From Onstottus_B sp049273855 (GTDB taxonomy: Bacteria; Acidobacteriota; Blastocatellia; UBA7656): a stretch of 64,000 nt of DNA. The notes under the pieces are model-generated. The model worked only from the letters and a program-made list of their open reading frames with translations, did not search any database and was not told the DNA's origin. Position 1 is the stretch's first letter, and every line of letters starts with the position of its first letter. Below are positions 1-11,479 of this stretch, piece after piece. The translations under genes were made by a program, and so were the position numbers. The stretch covers positions 6,746 through 70,745 of the forward strand of contig JBASRN010000181.1 in the NCBI GenBank assembly GCA_049273855.1, given 5' to 3'.

Positions 1-900
1 CCGCGCAAGCAGGAGGTTGGCAACGTTTGCGCAGCCTATCAGCAAGACACAGCCTACAGCGCCAAGCAATATAAGCAGCGCCGGACGAACGTCGCCGACC
101 ATGCTCTCGAGGGCCGGGACGATGTTCACGCCGCGATGCAAATTCTCATCGGGGTATTGCCGTTCGAGGTTGGCGGCGATTCCGTCCATCTCGGCCTTTG
201 CTTGATCGGACGTGACGTCGGGCTTGAGCCGGGCGATGACGTGCATGTAGTGCGCGCCGCGCTGCTCGAACATTCCGGAGTCGATGGCAACCGTAGACCA
301 CAGATCGACAGGATCGCTGCCAATAGGGAACTGAAAGCCTTCGGGCATCACACCGACCACCGTATAGTTCTTGCCGCCAAGCACCAGCGATCTGTCAATC
401 ACGCTCGGGTCGCCGTTGAACCGGGTCTGCCAAAGTCGATGACCCAGCATGACGACGCGGCCCGAGTCGCCAAGCTTGTCTTCTTCCGCGCGGAACGGTC
501 GGCCGAGAATGGGGGCCACTCCAAGCAGCGGAAAGAGATCCGCGTTGACGACCGCGCCCTGAATCCGCGCCGGCTCGCCGTCGCCGGTCAGTATGAAGTC
601 AGAGTTGTGATATGACGACATATGCTCGAAGACGTGGTTCTGATTCCTCCAGTCGGCGAAGTTCGGATATGAGACTGAGGAGCGCGAACCTCCGCGATCG
701 ATGCGTGATTCGTAAACCCTCATCAATCGATCAGGCTCGGGGAAGGGAAGCGGCTTGAGGAGCACTGCGTTGACTACGCTGAAGATGGCAGTGTTAGCGC
801 CGATGCCAAGAGCCAGCGCCATCACGGCGATCACGGTGAAGCCCGGCTGCTTGAGCAGCATCCTGGTTCCGTATCGAAGGTCCTGCAAAAACGTCTCCAT
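1..900 (-). CDS. ADOP-type MacB/FtsX permease, N-terminal part (cut by window start)
   Basis: The reading frame runs without a stop from an ATG at 898-900 to the first base of the window, about 300 codons, so only the N-terminal third is present. It starts METFLQDLRYGTRMLLKQ and continues through the first membrane helix (GIGANTAIFSVVNAVLL, LPFPEPDRLM), the first periplasmic domain and the beginning of the first FtsX helix block (LLIGCANVANLLLAR). AGGAG lies 6 nt before the ATG. Its periplasmic domain resembles the copy at 42791-45223 (FADWRNQN, LFPLLGVAPILGR). An orphan permease role is inferred from family membership; substrate is unknown. Confidence 0.9.
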   Translation of the reverse strand, partial: METFLQDLRYGTRMLLKQPGFTVIAVMALALGIGANTAIFSVVNAVLLKPLPFPEPDRLMRVYESRIDRGGSRSSVSYPNFADWRNQNHVFEHMSSYHNSDFILTGDGEPARIQGAVVNADLFPLLGVAPILGRPFRAEEDKLGDSGRVVMLGHRLWQTRFNGDPSVIDRSLVLGGKNYTVVGVMPEGFQFPIGSDPVDLWSTVAIDSGMFEQRGAHYMHVIARLKPDVTSDQAKAEMDGIAANLERQYPDENLHRGVNIVPALESMVGDVRPALLILLGAVGCVLLIGCANVANLLLAR

Positions 901-915
901 CTAATTCTCCTGACC

Positions 916-992
916 GGTCTCTGGTTTCTGGTTGACCACTACAGGCGCTTCGCCCTTCCAACTCAAGAACCAGAAACCAGAAACCAGAAACC
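916..992. repeat. Inverted ACCAGAA heptamer repeat in ADOP spacer
   Basis: The left arm at 916-933 reads as (TCTGGTT)-type heptamers and the right arm at 967-992 as three ACCAGAA units, separated by about 33 unrelated bases. The arms are complementary, so RNA of either strand could fold. The element fills almost the whole gap between two ADOP genes. Confidence 0.8.
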
Positions 993-998
993 CTAAAC

Positions 999-3506
999 CT
1001 ATTCGTATCTGAGTGCGACGAGCGGGTCGATGCTTGCGGCCTTGCGCGCCGGGATATAGCCGCCAAGCAGAGTTGCTGCGGTCAACAGCAATCCGGCCCC
1101 AACAAAAACAAGCGGATCGCTTGCCTTGACGCCAAACAGCAGCGATTCAGTCAACCGGCCGAGCCCGTAAGCGGCCGGCAACCCGACCACCAGCCCCACC
1201 ACAGCCAGCACGACGACCTCTCGCAAGATCAGCCACGACACGATCCCGCGCGAGGCGCCCAGCGCCATGCGAATTCCAATTTCGCGTGTGCGTCGTGTCA
1301 CTGTGTAGGCCATCACGCCGTACAATCCGATCGAGGCCAGAAGCGCGGCCAGCAGCGCAAAGCACATCGACAGGAAAGTGAGAAACTTGTCCGCGAATAG
1401 CGATTCGTCTATTTGCCGTTCGACAGTCTTCATGTCGAACATCGGCAGATTTCCATCCAGGCGCTGCAATTCGCGCCTCAATGACCCCGCAACGGCACCC
1501 ATTTCCTGTTTCGTCTTGACGTAAAAGGTGATATTCCCAAGCGTCTTGAATTGAGAGTAGGGGAGACAAACGAAGGGACCCACCTTGGCGCGAACAGCGG
1601 AGTGCTTGCTGTCTTTCACCACGCCCACAATCTCGATATCGGGTCGAATCCGGCTGCCCGCGCCGAAGGCGAAACGCGAGCCGATCGCGCTTCGATTGGC
1701 GAAGAAGCGTCGCGCCATGGCTTCGTTGATAATCGCGACCTTCGGACTGCTCGCCGTATCGGACGGCCCAAACTCGCGGCCTTCAAGAAGCGGAATCCCC
1801 ATTGCGGAAAAGTAGCCGGGCCCGATCCAGTTCTGGCCTGTGTCCATTTCTTCCTCTTCCCCCGCCTGATAGCCCTCCACCGTGATGTTGCTGCTGGAAT
1901 TGCTGTTCGTAAAAGCAGCTATCACAGCTTCGCTGACCGACTCGACGCCGGGCAGCGCGGCCAGGTTCTGGTGAAGCTGATCAAACAACGCGATCGTCCG
2001 CTGCGGCGTGTAACCGTTTAGTTCCGGAGCGATCGAGAAGGCGACCAGGTGATCGGGGCGAAGTCCGAGATCAAGCTGCTTCAGATTGTTGAGGCTCCGC
2101 GCAAACAGCCCGGCGCCGACCAGCAGCACTGTGGTCAGAACAACCTGCGAAAGAACCAGCCCTTTGCGAAAGCGCACTTGCGAGAGGCTGCCGGAGACGC
2201 TGGAGCCTTGTTCTCGAAGCGTGCTTTCGAGGTTCAAGCGCGTGGCCTTCATTGCAGGCATGAGTCCGAACAGCAGCCCGGTCAGAACCGAGAGCGCGAT
2301 CGTGAACATCAGCAGCCGAAGATCGAGGCTTGCTGAAAGACCTACCGCTCCGATGCTTTCGGGAATAGCGCCCACCAGCGCGCCGATCGTCCAGGAGGCG
2401 ACCAGCAGCCCGAACGCTCCGCCGATCAAGGACAGGGTGAGGCTCTCGACGAGAAACTGCCGCACCAGCCGCCATCGGCCCGCGCCGACTGCCATGCGTA
2501 TGGCGATCTCTCGCTGCCGCGCCGCGCCACGAGCCATCAGGAGATTCGCTACATTGGCGCAGGCGATCAGCAGCACCAGTCCCACCATGCCCATCAGCAC
2601 CAGCAGCGGCTCTTTGACATCGCGCTGGAGAATCGGCCTTCCTCTCGCTCCCGGATCCAGCAGCATTCGCCTTTCAACAAAGCGTTGCTGCATTTCGGCT
2701 GACGATATCGCCAGCAGAGGAAGTTCTGCTTCGAGTATCTGCCGGTAGATGGGGGCAAATGCCTCTTCGGCCTGTGCGGGCGACAGGCCTGGCTTCAGCC
2801 TGCCGATAATCGCCAGCCAAAAATCCTTCTGGTCATTCAGCCCGTCCCAGTTCGGCGTCATTTGGGCTTTCATTGTAATGGGAATAAAAATGTCAGGCTT
2901 CTGGCCTACCTGCACTCCATCGAAACCGGCTCGCGCAACGCCGACGACGGTCATCACCTGTCCGTTTACGATAAGCGTCTTGTTCAGAATTGCCGGGTCA
3001 GCGCCAAAGTGTCGTTCCCAATAACCGTGGCTCAGCACGATGACCTGACCGGCGCCGGGGACCTGATCATCGTCCTGGGTGAAAACGCGCCCCAGCGCCG
3101 GCCGGACTCCCAGCACTTCGAAGTAGTTTCCGGACACCAACTCGCCGTCGGCGCGTTCAGTCTGGCCCTCGCCCGCAACGCTCAAAGGGACCGCGAATCG
3201 CGCCAGCAGCCCCGAGAAGACATTGTTCTTATCCCGCAGCTCTTTGTACATCGGGTAAGAGAGCGACGCGGCGCCATCGGCATCGCTCCACACCCGTCCC
3301 TTCTTGGGTCCGGGCGAGCGCAACACAACCAGCTCTTCCGGTTTCTCGACGGGCAGCAGCCGCAAAAGTATCTGATCGGTCAAAGAAAATATCGCCGTGT
3401 TAGCGCCCAGCCCGAGCGCCAGCGTAAGCACGGCCACCCCAGTGAAGCCGGGATTCTTTACCAGCGTCCGAACTCCGTATCGCAAGTCTTGCCAGAACGT
3501 ATCCAT
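999..3506 (-). CDS. ADOP-type MacB/FtsX permease (LPV subtype)
   Basis: This 835-residue permease starts at the ATG at 3504-3506 (MDTFWQDLRYGVRTLVKN), where GGAGG sits 7 nt upstream; an in-frame TTG six bases further out lacks better support. Instead of the usual LPYxxxxRLV after helix 1 it has SLTDQILLRLLPVEKPEELV, a feature shared with the copies at 11480, 45727 and 50811. The first FtsX block is preceded by DVKEPLLVLMGMVGLVLLIACANVA. The C-terminus is divergent: GGYIPARKAASIDPLVALRYE, with a lysine and a serine-isoleucine where most copies have RATKV. Likely an inner-membrane permease acting on periplasmic or envelope cargo; cargo cannot be deduced. Confidence 0.93.
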   Translation of the reverse strand: MDTFWQDLRYGVRTLVKNPGFTGVAVLTLALGLGANTAIFSLTDQILLRLLPVEKPEELVVLRSPGPKKGRVWSDADGAASLSYPMYKELRDKNNVFSGLLARFAVPLSVAGEGQTERADGELVSGNYFEVLGVRPALGRVFTQDDDQVPGAGQVIVLSHGYWERHFGADPAILNKTLIVNGQVMTVVGVARAGFDGVQVGQKPDIFIPITMKAQMTPNWDGLNDQKDFWLAIIGRLKPGLSPAQAEEAFAPIYRQILEAELPLLAISSAEMQQRFVERRMLLDPGARGRPILQRDVKEPLLVLMGMVGLVLLIACANVANLLMARGAARQREIAIRMAVGAGRWRLVRQFLVESLTLSLIGGAFGLLVASWTIGALVGAIPESIGAVGLSASLDLRLLMFTIALSVLTGLLFGLMPAMKATRLNLESTLREQGSSVSGSLSQVRFRKGLVLSQVVLTTVLLVGAGLFARSLNNLKQLDLGLRPDHLVAFSIAPELNGYTPQRTIALFDQLHQNLAALPGVESVSEAVIAAFTNSNSSSNITVEGYQAGEEEEMDTGQNWIGPGYFSAMGIPLLEGREFGPSDTASSPKVAIINEAMARRFFANRSAIGSRFAFGAGSRIRPDIEIVGVVKDSKHSAVRAKVGPFVCLPYSQFKTLGNITFYVKTKQEMGAVAGSLRRELQRLDGNLPMFDMKTVERQIDESLFADKFLTFLSMCFALLAALLASIGLYGVMAYTVTRRTREIGIRMALGASRGIVSWLILREVVVLAVVGLVVGLPAAYGLGRLTESLLFGVKASDPLVFVGAGLLLTAATLLGGYIPARKAASIDPLVALRYE

Positions 3507-3518
3507 CAACAAACCTCC

Positions 3519-3623
3519 GGGTTCCGGGTGTCTGGTTTCTGGTCTCTGGTTTCTGGTTTGTAGTTGAGTTACTAGGTAGAATCAACCATACGAACCAGAA
3601 ACCAGAAACCAGAACCCCGAAAC
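3519..3623. repeat. Inverted TCTGGTT/ACCAGAA heptamer repeat in ADOP spacer
   Basis: TCTGGTT-type heptamers at about 3530-3560 face ACCAGAA heptamers at about 3593-3614 across a loop of some 35 bases. The element takes up the spacer between the ADOP genes at 999 and 3624 and comes within a few bases of both genes. Confidence 0.8.
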
Positions 3624-6044
3624 CTATTCATATCTGAGCGCCACCATCGGGTCGACCTTTGTGGCCCGGAGTGCCGGCACGAAACAGGCTCCCAAAGCCA
3701 CTCCAGCCAGGATCACCGAAACCGCAAGAAACGTCGCCGGATCGGTCGCGCTCACTTCAAACAATAAACTTGTCATGAGGCGAGTGATCCCCAGCGCTGC
3801 AATTAATCCAACGCCAACGCCTGCCAGAGCCAGCGCCATGCCGTGTCCGACTACCAGCTTCAACACATCGCGAGGTGCCGCCCCGAGCGCCAGCCGAATA
3901 CCGATCTCGTGAGTTTGCTGCGTGACCGAGTACGAAATCACCGCGTATATCCCGGTAGCCGCAAGCAGCAGAGCCGCTCCGGCGAAGACGACGAGCAAGA
4001 GCAGGTTGAAACGCCGCGACGCTACTGATGTCGAAATGAATTGACCCATCGTTTTGATGCTCGAGGCGGGAACCTCGCCATCGACAGCCTGCACCTCGCG
4101 GCGCAGGGTCGTTTGAAGCGCGAGCGGCTCTACGCCGGTGCGAACAGCGAGACTCATGTTGCTGGCGAGGAAAGCTAGATTGCTGTTGGGAACCTGAGCG
4201 AGCGGCGCATAGAGCGTTGGTGTTGGCTCATCGTCCAACCCGTTGTGCTTTACGGCTCCCACGACCCCGACGATCTCGAAGTCCCGATCGAAAAACTTCA
4301 AGTGCGCGCCAATCGGGTTTTCGTTTCGAAAATGACACCGCGCTAACGTTTCATCGATGACCGCCACTCCCTTACCAATCATGTTATCCCCGTCGGTGAA
4401 CTCGCGGCCTTGAAGAAGTGGAATCCGCATTGTGCCGAAGTAGCCTGGACTGACCCATCGGTTCTGCGCCGCCGGCGCATCGGTGGCGGACAACGGCGCC
4501 CGGCCAGCGATGGTGAAGTCGGTGCGCACAAAGAGTCCGCTGAGAGGCAGCACGTTTGCCGCTCCCACCGATTGGACTCCCGGCACGTTCTTGAGCCGCT
4601 CCGACACCTGCTCGTAAAACGTGACAACCGAGACCAGGTTCGAGTATTTTGCCTGCGGAAGCGAGAGCCGCGCGAGCAGCAAGTGTTCGGCATCAAAGCC
4701 CGCGTTTACGCGCTGCAATCTCGCAAAGCTCTTGAGGGACAACCCCGCGCCGGTCAGAAGGACCACAGCGAGCGCGATTTCTGAAACCACCAGCAAGTTG
4801 CGAACGCGGGTGCGATGCGGCGAGGCTCCTCGACCGCCGGCTTTCAGTTCGTCGTTCAGATCGGCGCGCGAAGCCTGCAACGCCGGCGCTAAACCGAATA
4901 CAAGACCAACCGCCAGTGAGAGGCCCGCTGAAAAGCCAAGCACCGCCCCATCAATTCCGGCTTCGTGCGCGCGCGGGAGATTCGCCGGGCTGAGCGCGAG
5001 CAATAGGTCAACGCCCCACGCTGCAAGTATCGACCCGAGCGCACCGCCAATGACAGCGAGTATTATGCTCTCGGTGAGCAATTGCATGACAAGCCGCGCG
5101 CCGCTCGCTCCAAGCGCTCGGCGAATTGCCATCTCCTTGTGCCGGGCCGACGCGCGAGCAAGCGACATGTTGGCGATGTTCGAGCAGGCGATAAGCAATA
5201 CCAGACCTACCGCGCACAGCAGCAATACCAGAGCCCTGCGGTAATCGCCGACAATCTCCTCGCGCAAGGCAACAGCCCTCGGCGCTATTTTCTTGGCGTT
5301 CGCTTCCGGGTACTCCTGCTGCAACTGGGCGGCGATCGAGGCGAGGTCGGCTTGCGCTTGTTGGCGTGAGACGCCGGGCTGCAGCCGCGCGAATGCTCTG
5401 AGGAAGTTCGTGTCTCGGTCGGCCCGCCGCGGATCGATGTCGAGCTTGAGAGGCACGACTATCTCGGAATCCAACCACGGAAAGACAAAGTCCGAGGGGA
5501 GCACTCCAACAACGGTGTAACTGTCGCCGTTGAGCGCGAGCGTCTTTCCGATCAAGCTGGGGTCCGCACCGAATCGGCGTTGCCACAGACCGTGAGTGAG
5601 AACAACGACCCGCTGGCTGTCTGCGTCGTCATCGTCCGGAATCAAAGCGCGGCCAAGCGCGGCTTTGGCACCAAGCATCTCGAAGGCGTGCGCCGACATA
5701 CGCACTCCCTGCAATCGCTCGGGTTCGCCGCCGCCTGTGAGATTGGCGCCCCAGTAAGCCATTGCACTGATCTGATCGAGCGTCTGATTCCGCTCTCGAT
5801 AATCAATGAAGTCCGGGACGGAGAAAAATGCCTTGTCGCGGTCCGTTCGGACGGACCAGATCCAGAGCAACTGGTCCGGCTGCCTGAATGCCAACGGGCG
5901 AAGGAGCACCGCGTTCACGACGCTGAAGATCGCGGTGTTCGCGCCGATCCCCAGGCCAAGCGTCAACACCGCGACAGCGGTGAAACTGCGATGCTTGAGC
6001 AACATCCTGATTCCGTACCGAACATCCTGCCAGAAACGGTCCAT
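3624..6044 (-). CDS. ADOP-type MacB/FtsX permease
   Basis: The protein has 806 residues and starts MDRFWQDVRYGIRMLLKH at the ATG at 6042-6044; only a weak purine stretch (GAGAACT) precedes it. After helix 1 it has AVLLRPLAFRQPDQLL. The first FtsX block reads LLIACSNIANMSLARASARHKEMAIRRALGA, so the near-invariant CAN is CSN here. The second FtsX block has THEIGIRLALGAAPRDVLKLV. The tail is GACFVPALRATKVDPMVALRYE, placing it with the GACFVP group (37421, 39958, 42791, 57384). No frame disruption is visible. Function beyond orphan permease is unknown. Confidence 0.93.
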   Translation of the reverse strand: MDRFWQDVRYGIRMLLKHRSFTAVAVLTLGLGIGANTAIFSVVNAVLLRPLAFRQPDQLLWIWSVRTDRDKAFFSVPDFIDYRERNQTLDQISAMAYWGANLTGGGEPERLQGVRMSAHAFEMLGAKAALGRALIPDDDDADSQRVVVLTHGLWQRRFGADPSLIGKTLALNGDSYTVVGVLPSDFVFPWLDSEIVVPLKLDIDPRRADRDTNFLRAFARLQPGVSRQQAQADLASIAAQLQQEYPEANAKKIAPRAVALREEIVGDYRRALVLLLCAVGLVLLIACSNIANMSLARASARHKEMAIRRALGASGARLVMQLLTESIILAVIGGALGSILAAWGVDLLLALSPANLPRAHEAGIDGAVLGFSAGLSLAVGLVFGLAPALQASRADLNDELKAGGRGASPHRTRVRNLLVVSEIALAVVLLTGAGLSLKSFARLQRVNAGFDAEHLLLARLSLPQAKYSNLVSVVTFYEQVSERLKNVPGVQSVGAANVLPLSGLFVRTDFTIAGRAPLSATDAPAAQNRWVSPGYFGTMRIPLLQGREFTDGDNMIGKGVAVIDETLARCHFRNENPIGAHLKFFDRDFEIVGVVGAVKHNGLDDEPTPTLYAPLAQVPNSNLAFLASNMSLAVRTGVEPLALQTTLRREVQAVDGEVPASSIKTMGQFISTSVASRRFNLLLLVVFAGAALLLAATGIYAVISYSVTQQTHEIGIRLALGAAPRDVLKLVVGHGMALALAGVGVGLIAALGITRLMTSLLFEVSATDPATFLAVSVILAGVALGACFVPALRATKVDPMVALRYE

Positions 6045-6073
6045 AGTTCTCGCTTTCTAGATCAAAAGCATGA

Positions 6074-6170
6074 AAATCGAGGATGGAGGATCGAAGGTGG
6101 AGGATGGAGAATCGAAGAGGATGCATTATCCTCTATCCTCTATCCTCTATCCTCTATCCTCTCCCCCTAC
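6074..6170. repeat. Inverted ATCCTCN heptamer repeat
   Basis: Left arm at about 6076-6120 is a degenerate run of GGATGGA/GGATCGA heptamers; right arm at 6127-6162 is an almost perfect tandem of the heptamer TATCCTC (about five units). The arms are complementary and adjacent, giving a long imperfect hairpin directly downstream of the ADOP gene at 6181 and upstream of the one ending at 3624. Confidence 0.85.
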
Positions 6171-6180
6171 CCTCGTTCTT

Positions 6181-8601
6181 TCATTCGTATCTGAGTGCGA
6201 CCATTGGATCCACTCTTGTGGCGCGACGGGTCGGCACGTAACAGGCCAGCATCGCGACGCCGCCGAGCAAAAGCCAGATTCCTACAAAGGTTATCGTATC
6301 GGTTGCGGTGACTCCGTACAGAACTTGCGCCAGCGCGCGAGTCATTGCGTACGCTCCGACAAGTCCGATGACGAGGCCGGTCAGAGTCAGCCTCAGCCCT
6401 TGCGTGATGACCAGTTTGATGATGTCGGACGGCTGTGCGCCTAACGCCATGCGGACACCAATCTCGTGGGTGCGTTGCGATACCGCGTAGCTCATTACCG
6501 CATAGAGTCCCACGCCCGCGAGCACCAGCGCGATCACCGCAAAACCAGCCATCATGAAAGTCGCCAATCTCTTTGGCGACAATCGTTCATCTATGATTTG
6601 CTCCATCGGCTTGACGTTGTAGACCGGCGCCGTTTTATCGAGGGCGTTGACTTCGCCGCGCACTGCTGCGGTAAGTTGCGAGGCATCCGAGCCGGCGCGA
6701 ATCACCAGGTACATCCCGCGCCACGCCGCTTGGGTGAAGGGTGCAAGAATCTGAGCTTCGCGCACTACGTCAAAGTCCTCGTTTATCACATCGGCCGTCA
6801 CGCCGACGATTTCCATCGGCTTGGCGCCCGCCACATTCAACGACTGGCCAATGGGGTCTTGATCGGGCAGAAACCTCTTAACAAACGTTTCGTTGACCAG
6901 CGCGACTCGAGGCGCGTCCCGAGCGTACTGCTCCTCGAAATTGCGGCCGTTAACAAGCCGGGTCCCGATGGCAGCCAGATAACCCGCCGTGACCGGAGAG
7001 AAGTTGATGACTGGCTGTTTGCCCTTCGGAAAGACGGTTTGTCCGATGCGCTCAATGTGGTGGCTGTTGTCGAAGCCGGCCAGCGGCAGAGTGCCCGTTG
7101 CGCCGACTCGCGTCACCCCCGGCAGTGCTTCAATCCGGCTAACGATTTGGTTGTAGGTATCGACTAGAACTTCGTTGTTGTCGTATTTCTCGCCCCGCAG
7201 CGAGACCTCCATCGTAAGGACGTTAGCCGGGTCGACTCCGAAGTCCGAGTGAAGCAACTCGACGAAACTGCGCACCATCAACCCCGCGCCTATCAACAGA
7301 ACCAGCGACAACGCAACTTCTGCCACTACCAGCGCGTTGCGCGCGCGATTGTGCGATGCCTTGCCTGACGAGCCCTTGCCGCCTTCTTTTAACGCTTCGT
7401 TGAAATTCGTTTTCGTGGATTGAAGCGCCGGAACCAGACCGAAGAGCAGACCGGTTATCAACGAAACAATGAGCGTAAATACAAACGCCGTCCGATTCAT
7501 GACGAGGTTATGCCAGCCGGGGATGAACTTGGAGAAATCGTCGGGGATGGCGCGGGCCAAACCTTCGATGCCCCACACCGACACCAGTAAGCCCAGCGCG
7601 CCGCCTGCAAGACTGAGCATCAGGCTCTCGGTCAGCAACTGGCGAATGAGCCGCCAGCGGCTCGCGCCCATCGCCAATCGAATTGCAATCTCTTTTTGAC
7701 GGGATGCGCCGCGCACAAGGAGAAGGTTGGCAACGTTCGCGCACGCGATGAGCAACAAGAAGCCCACAGCTGCCAGCATTATGGAGGCGTAAATGCGAAC
7801 CCCGCGCGTCGCGTCTTCCGTCAGCGAAACGACATTGACGCCGCGTCCGGCATTGGTCTCGGGGAACTGCTCGGCGGTTCGCGCGGCAATCGCGTTGAGG
7901 TCTTCACGCGCCTGGCCGGTGGTAACGCCGGGCTTGAGCAGGCCCATCACTTGAAGATAGTGGCCTGCGCGGTGGTTCAGATCTTTCGGCTCGAATACAA
8001 GCGGAGCCCACATCTCGCCGCCGTTGAATGGATAGTTGAAGTCCGCCGGCATCACGCCAATTACCGTAAAGCTGTTACCGTTGAGCCGAATGGTTTGATT
8101 GACTATGCTTGGGTCCGCGCCGAATCGCCGCTGCCACAGGTTATGCTTGAGTACGACTACTGGTTGATGTCCGGCCTGGTCCTCATCGGGCGCGAAGGTT
8201 CGGCCGTAGAGCGCGCTCACGCCGAGCGCATCAAAGAAGCTGGCCGACACGGCGTAGCCTCGGAACCTCTCCGGCTCATCGCGCTCGGTCAGATCGAAAT
8301 CGCGCCCACTGATGGCGACGACTTGTTCGAGCGTCTGATTCTGCTCGCGCCAGTCGTTTAGGTTGCCCGGCGAGACCGAGCCGCGGCTGAATCCCAACTC
8401 CGGGTTGCTCTCCCATAGCATCGCGAGCCGTTCTTGATTGGGGTACGCGAACGGATGAAAGAGAGTTGCGTCGATTGCGCTGAACGTTGTGGTGTTGGCG
8501 CTGATGCCGAGAGTGATCGCCAGCAACGCTACAGCCGTGAATCCGGGGCTCTTGACCAGCATTCGAAATCCATACCGCAAGTCTTGTAAAAGTTTATTCA
8601 T
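6181..8601 (-). CDS. ADOP-type MacB/FtsX permease
   Basis: The likely start is the ATG at 8599-8601 (MNKLLQDLRYGFRMLVKSPGF), giving 806 residues; an in-frame extension to 8643 would run into a hairpin repeat and has no family similarity. Helix 1 is atypical: LGISANTTTFSAIDATLFHPFAYP instead of GIGANTAIFSVVNAVLL. A short segment before the fourth helix (IPDDFSKFIPGWHNLV) is shared only with the copy at 48383, suggesting those two are each other's closest relatives in the window. It ends ACYVPTRRATRVDPMVALRYE, with Thr replacing Ala in PARRA. Cargo unknown. Confidence 0.93.
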   Translation of the reverse strand: MNKLLQDLRYGFRMLVKSPGFTAVALLAITLGISANTTTFSAIDATLFHPFAYPNQERLAMLWESNPELGFSRGSVSPGNLNDWREQNQTLEQVVAISGRDFDLTERDEPERFRGYAVSASFFDALGVSALYGRTFAPDEDQAGHQPVVVLKHNLWQRRFGADPSIVNQTIRLNGNSFTVIGVMPADFNYPFNGGEMWAPLVFEPKDLNHRAGHYLQVMGLLKPGVTTGQAREDLNAIAARTAEQFPETNAGRGVNVVSLTEDATRGVRIYASIMLAAVGFLLLIACANVANLLLVRGASRQKEIAIRLAMGASRWRLIRQLLTESLMLSLAGGALGLLVSVWGIEGLARAIPDDFSKFIPGWHNLVMNRTAFVFTLIVSLITGLLFGLVPALQSTKTNFNEALKEGGKGSSGKASHNRARNALVVAEVALSLVLLIGAGLMVRSFVELLHSDFGVDPANVLTMEVSLRGEKYDNNEVLVDTYNQIVSRIEALPGVTRVGATGTLPLAGFDNSHHIERIGQTVFPKGKQPVINFSPVTAGYLAAIGTRLVNGRNFEEQYARDAPRVALVNETFVKRFLPDQDPIGQSLNVAGAKPMEIVGVTADVINEDFDVVREAQILAPFTQAAWRGMYLVIRAGSDASQLTAAVRGEVNALDKTAPVYNVKPMEQIIDERLSPKRLATFMMAGFAVIALVLAGVGLYAVMSYAVSQRTHEIGVRMALGAQPSDIIKLVITQGLRLTLTGLVIGLVGAYAMTRALAQVLYGVTATDTITFVGIWLLLGGVAMLACYVPTRRATRVDPMVALRYE

Positions 8602-8612
8602 AGTCTTGATCC

Positions 8613-8673
8613 GTAGTCCGTAGCTCGTAGGCCAGGTCCGCAAGGCGCCTGGCGGATACGGGCTACGGACTAC
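8613..8673. repeat. Inverted repeat with CCGTAGT units between two ADOP genes
   Basis: GTAGTCCGTAG at 8613-8623 is exactly complementary to CTACGGACTAC at 8663-8673, and an inner pair GCCAGG/CCTGGC extends the stem. The outer arm itself is built from 7-nt units (CCGTAGT). Its place, just before the start of one ADOP gene and just after the stop of the next one upstream, suits an RNA hairpin between transcripts. Confidence 0.8.
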
Positions 8674-8679
8674 TGACTC

Positions 8680-11145
<2,466 letters not shown>

Positions 11146-11479
11146 CGAGAACGCCTCCCGCTCGCCGAAAAAACCGAGGATCTACTAAGCCCCTAGCCAA
11201 ATGGCGTGCCGCAGTCTTGCATTGATTAAGTATTGTCGCCAGTGGGATTAACGGACTGTGTGAGACGTTGAAGGACGGGTCCGTGTGCGCATGCGGGATG
11301 TGGCTTCCCAATACCGGCCAGCATTTGTCGAAGGCGAAGACGGGGAACTCGCCAGGAGTTGATGTTTTGTCCGCGCCTTAAGTCGCTTTCGTGAACTCAT
11401 CAACTGTGAGGTTGGCGGAGCGTATCAGGCTTAGCAGGTTCCTCTCGCCGCCATCTTCATCTCTGTTAAACCTCAAGCT
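11146..11479. other. Intergenic gap of 334 bp without a supported gene
   Basis: This is the widest spacer in the left ADOP block and, unlike the others, has no heptamer repeat. On the minus strand around 11370-11440 a short open stretch reads LLSLIRSANLTVDEFTKAT before a stop, which could be the end of a lost small gene, but no start or family match is visible. A promoter for the ADOP gene at 8680 is expected here but was not identified. Confidence 0.5.

Noticed and set aside
136..615. Plus-strand open frames opposite the ADOP genes, as at 136-615 and 2862-3563
   Set aside because: They are antisense shadows of GC-rich permease genes and show no recognisable domains or ribosome sites.
916..992. 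CRISPR array as explanation for the ACCAGAA repeats
   Set aside because: The units are 7 nt without unique spacers and are arranged as opposed arms; no cas gene is in the window.
11368..11440. Minus-strand segment reading LLSLIRSANLTVDEFTKAT
   Set aside because: Too short, without start or recognisable family; at most the end of a lost gene.
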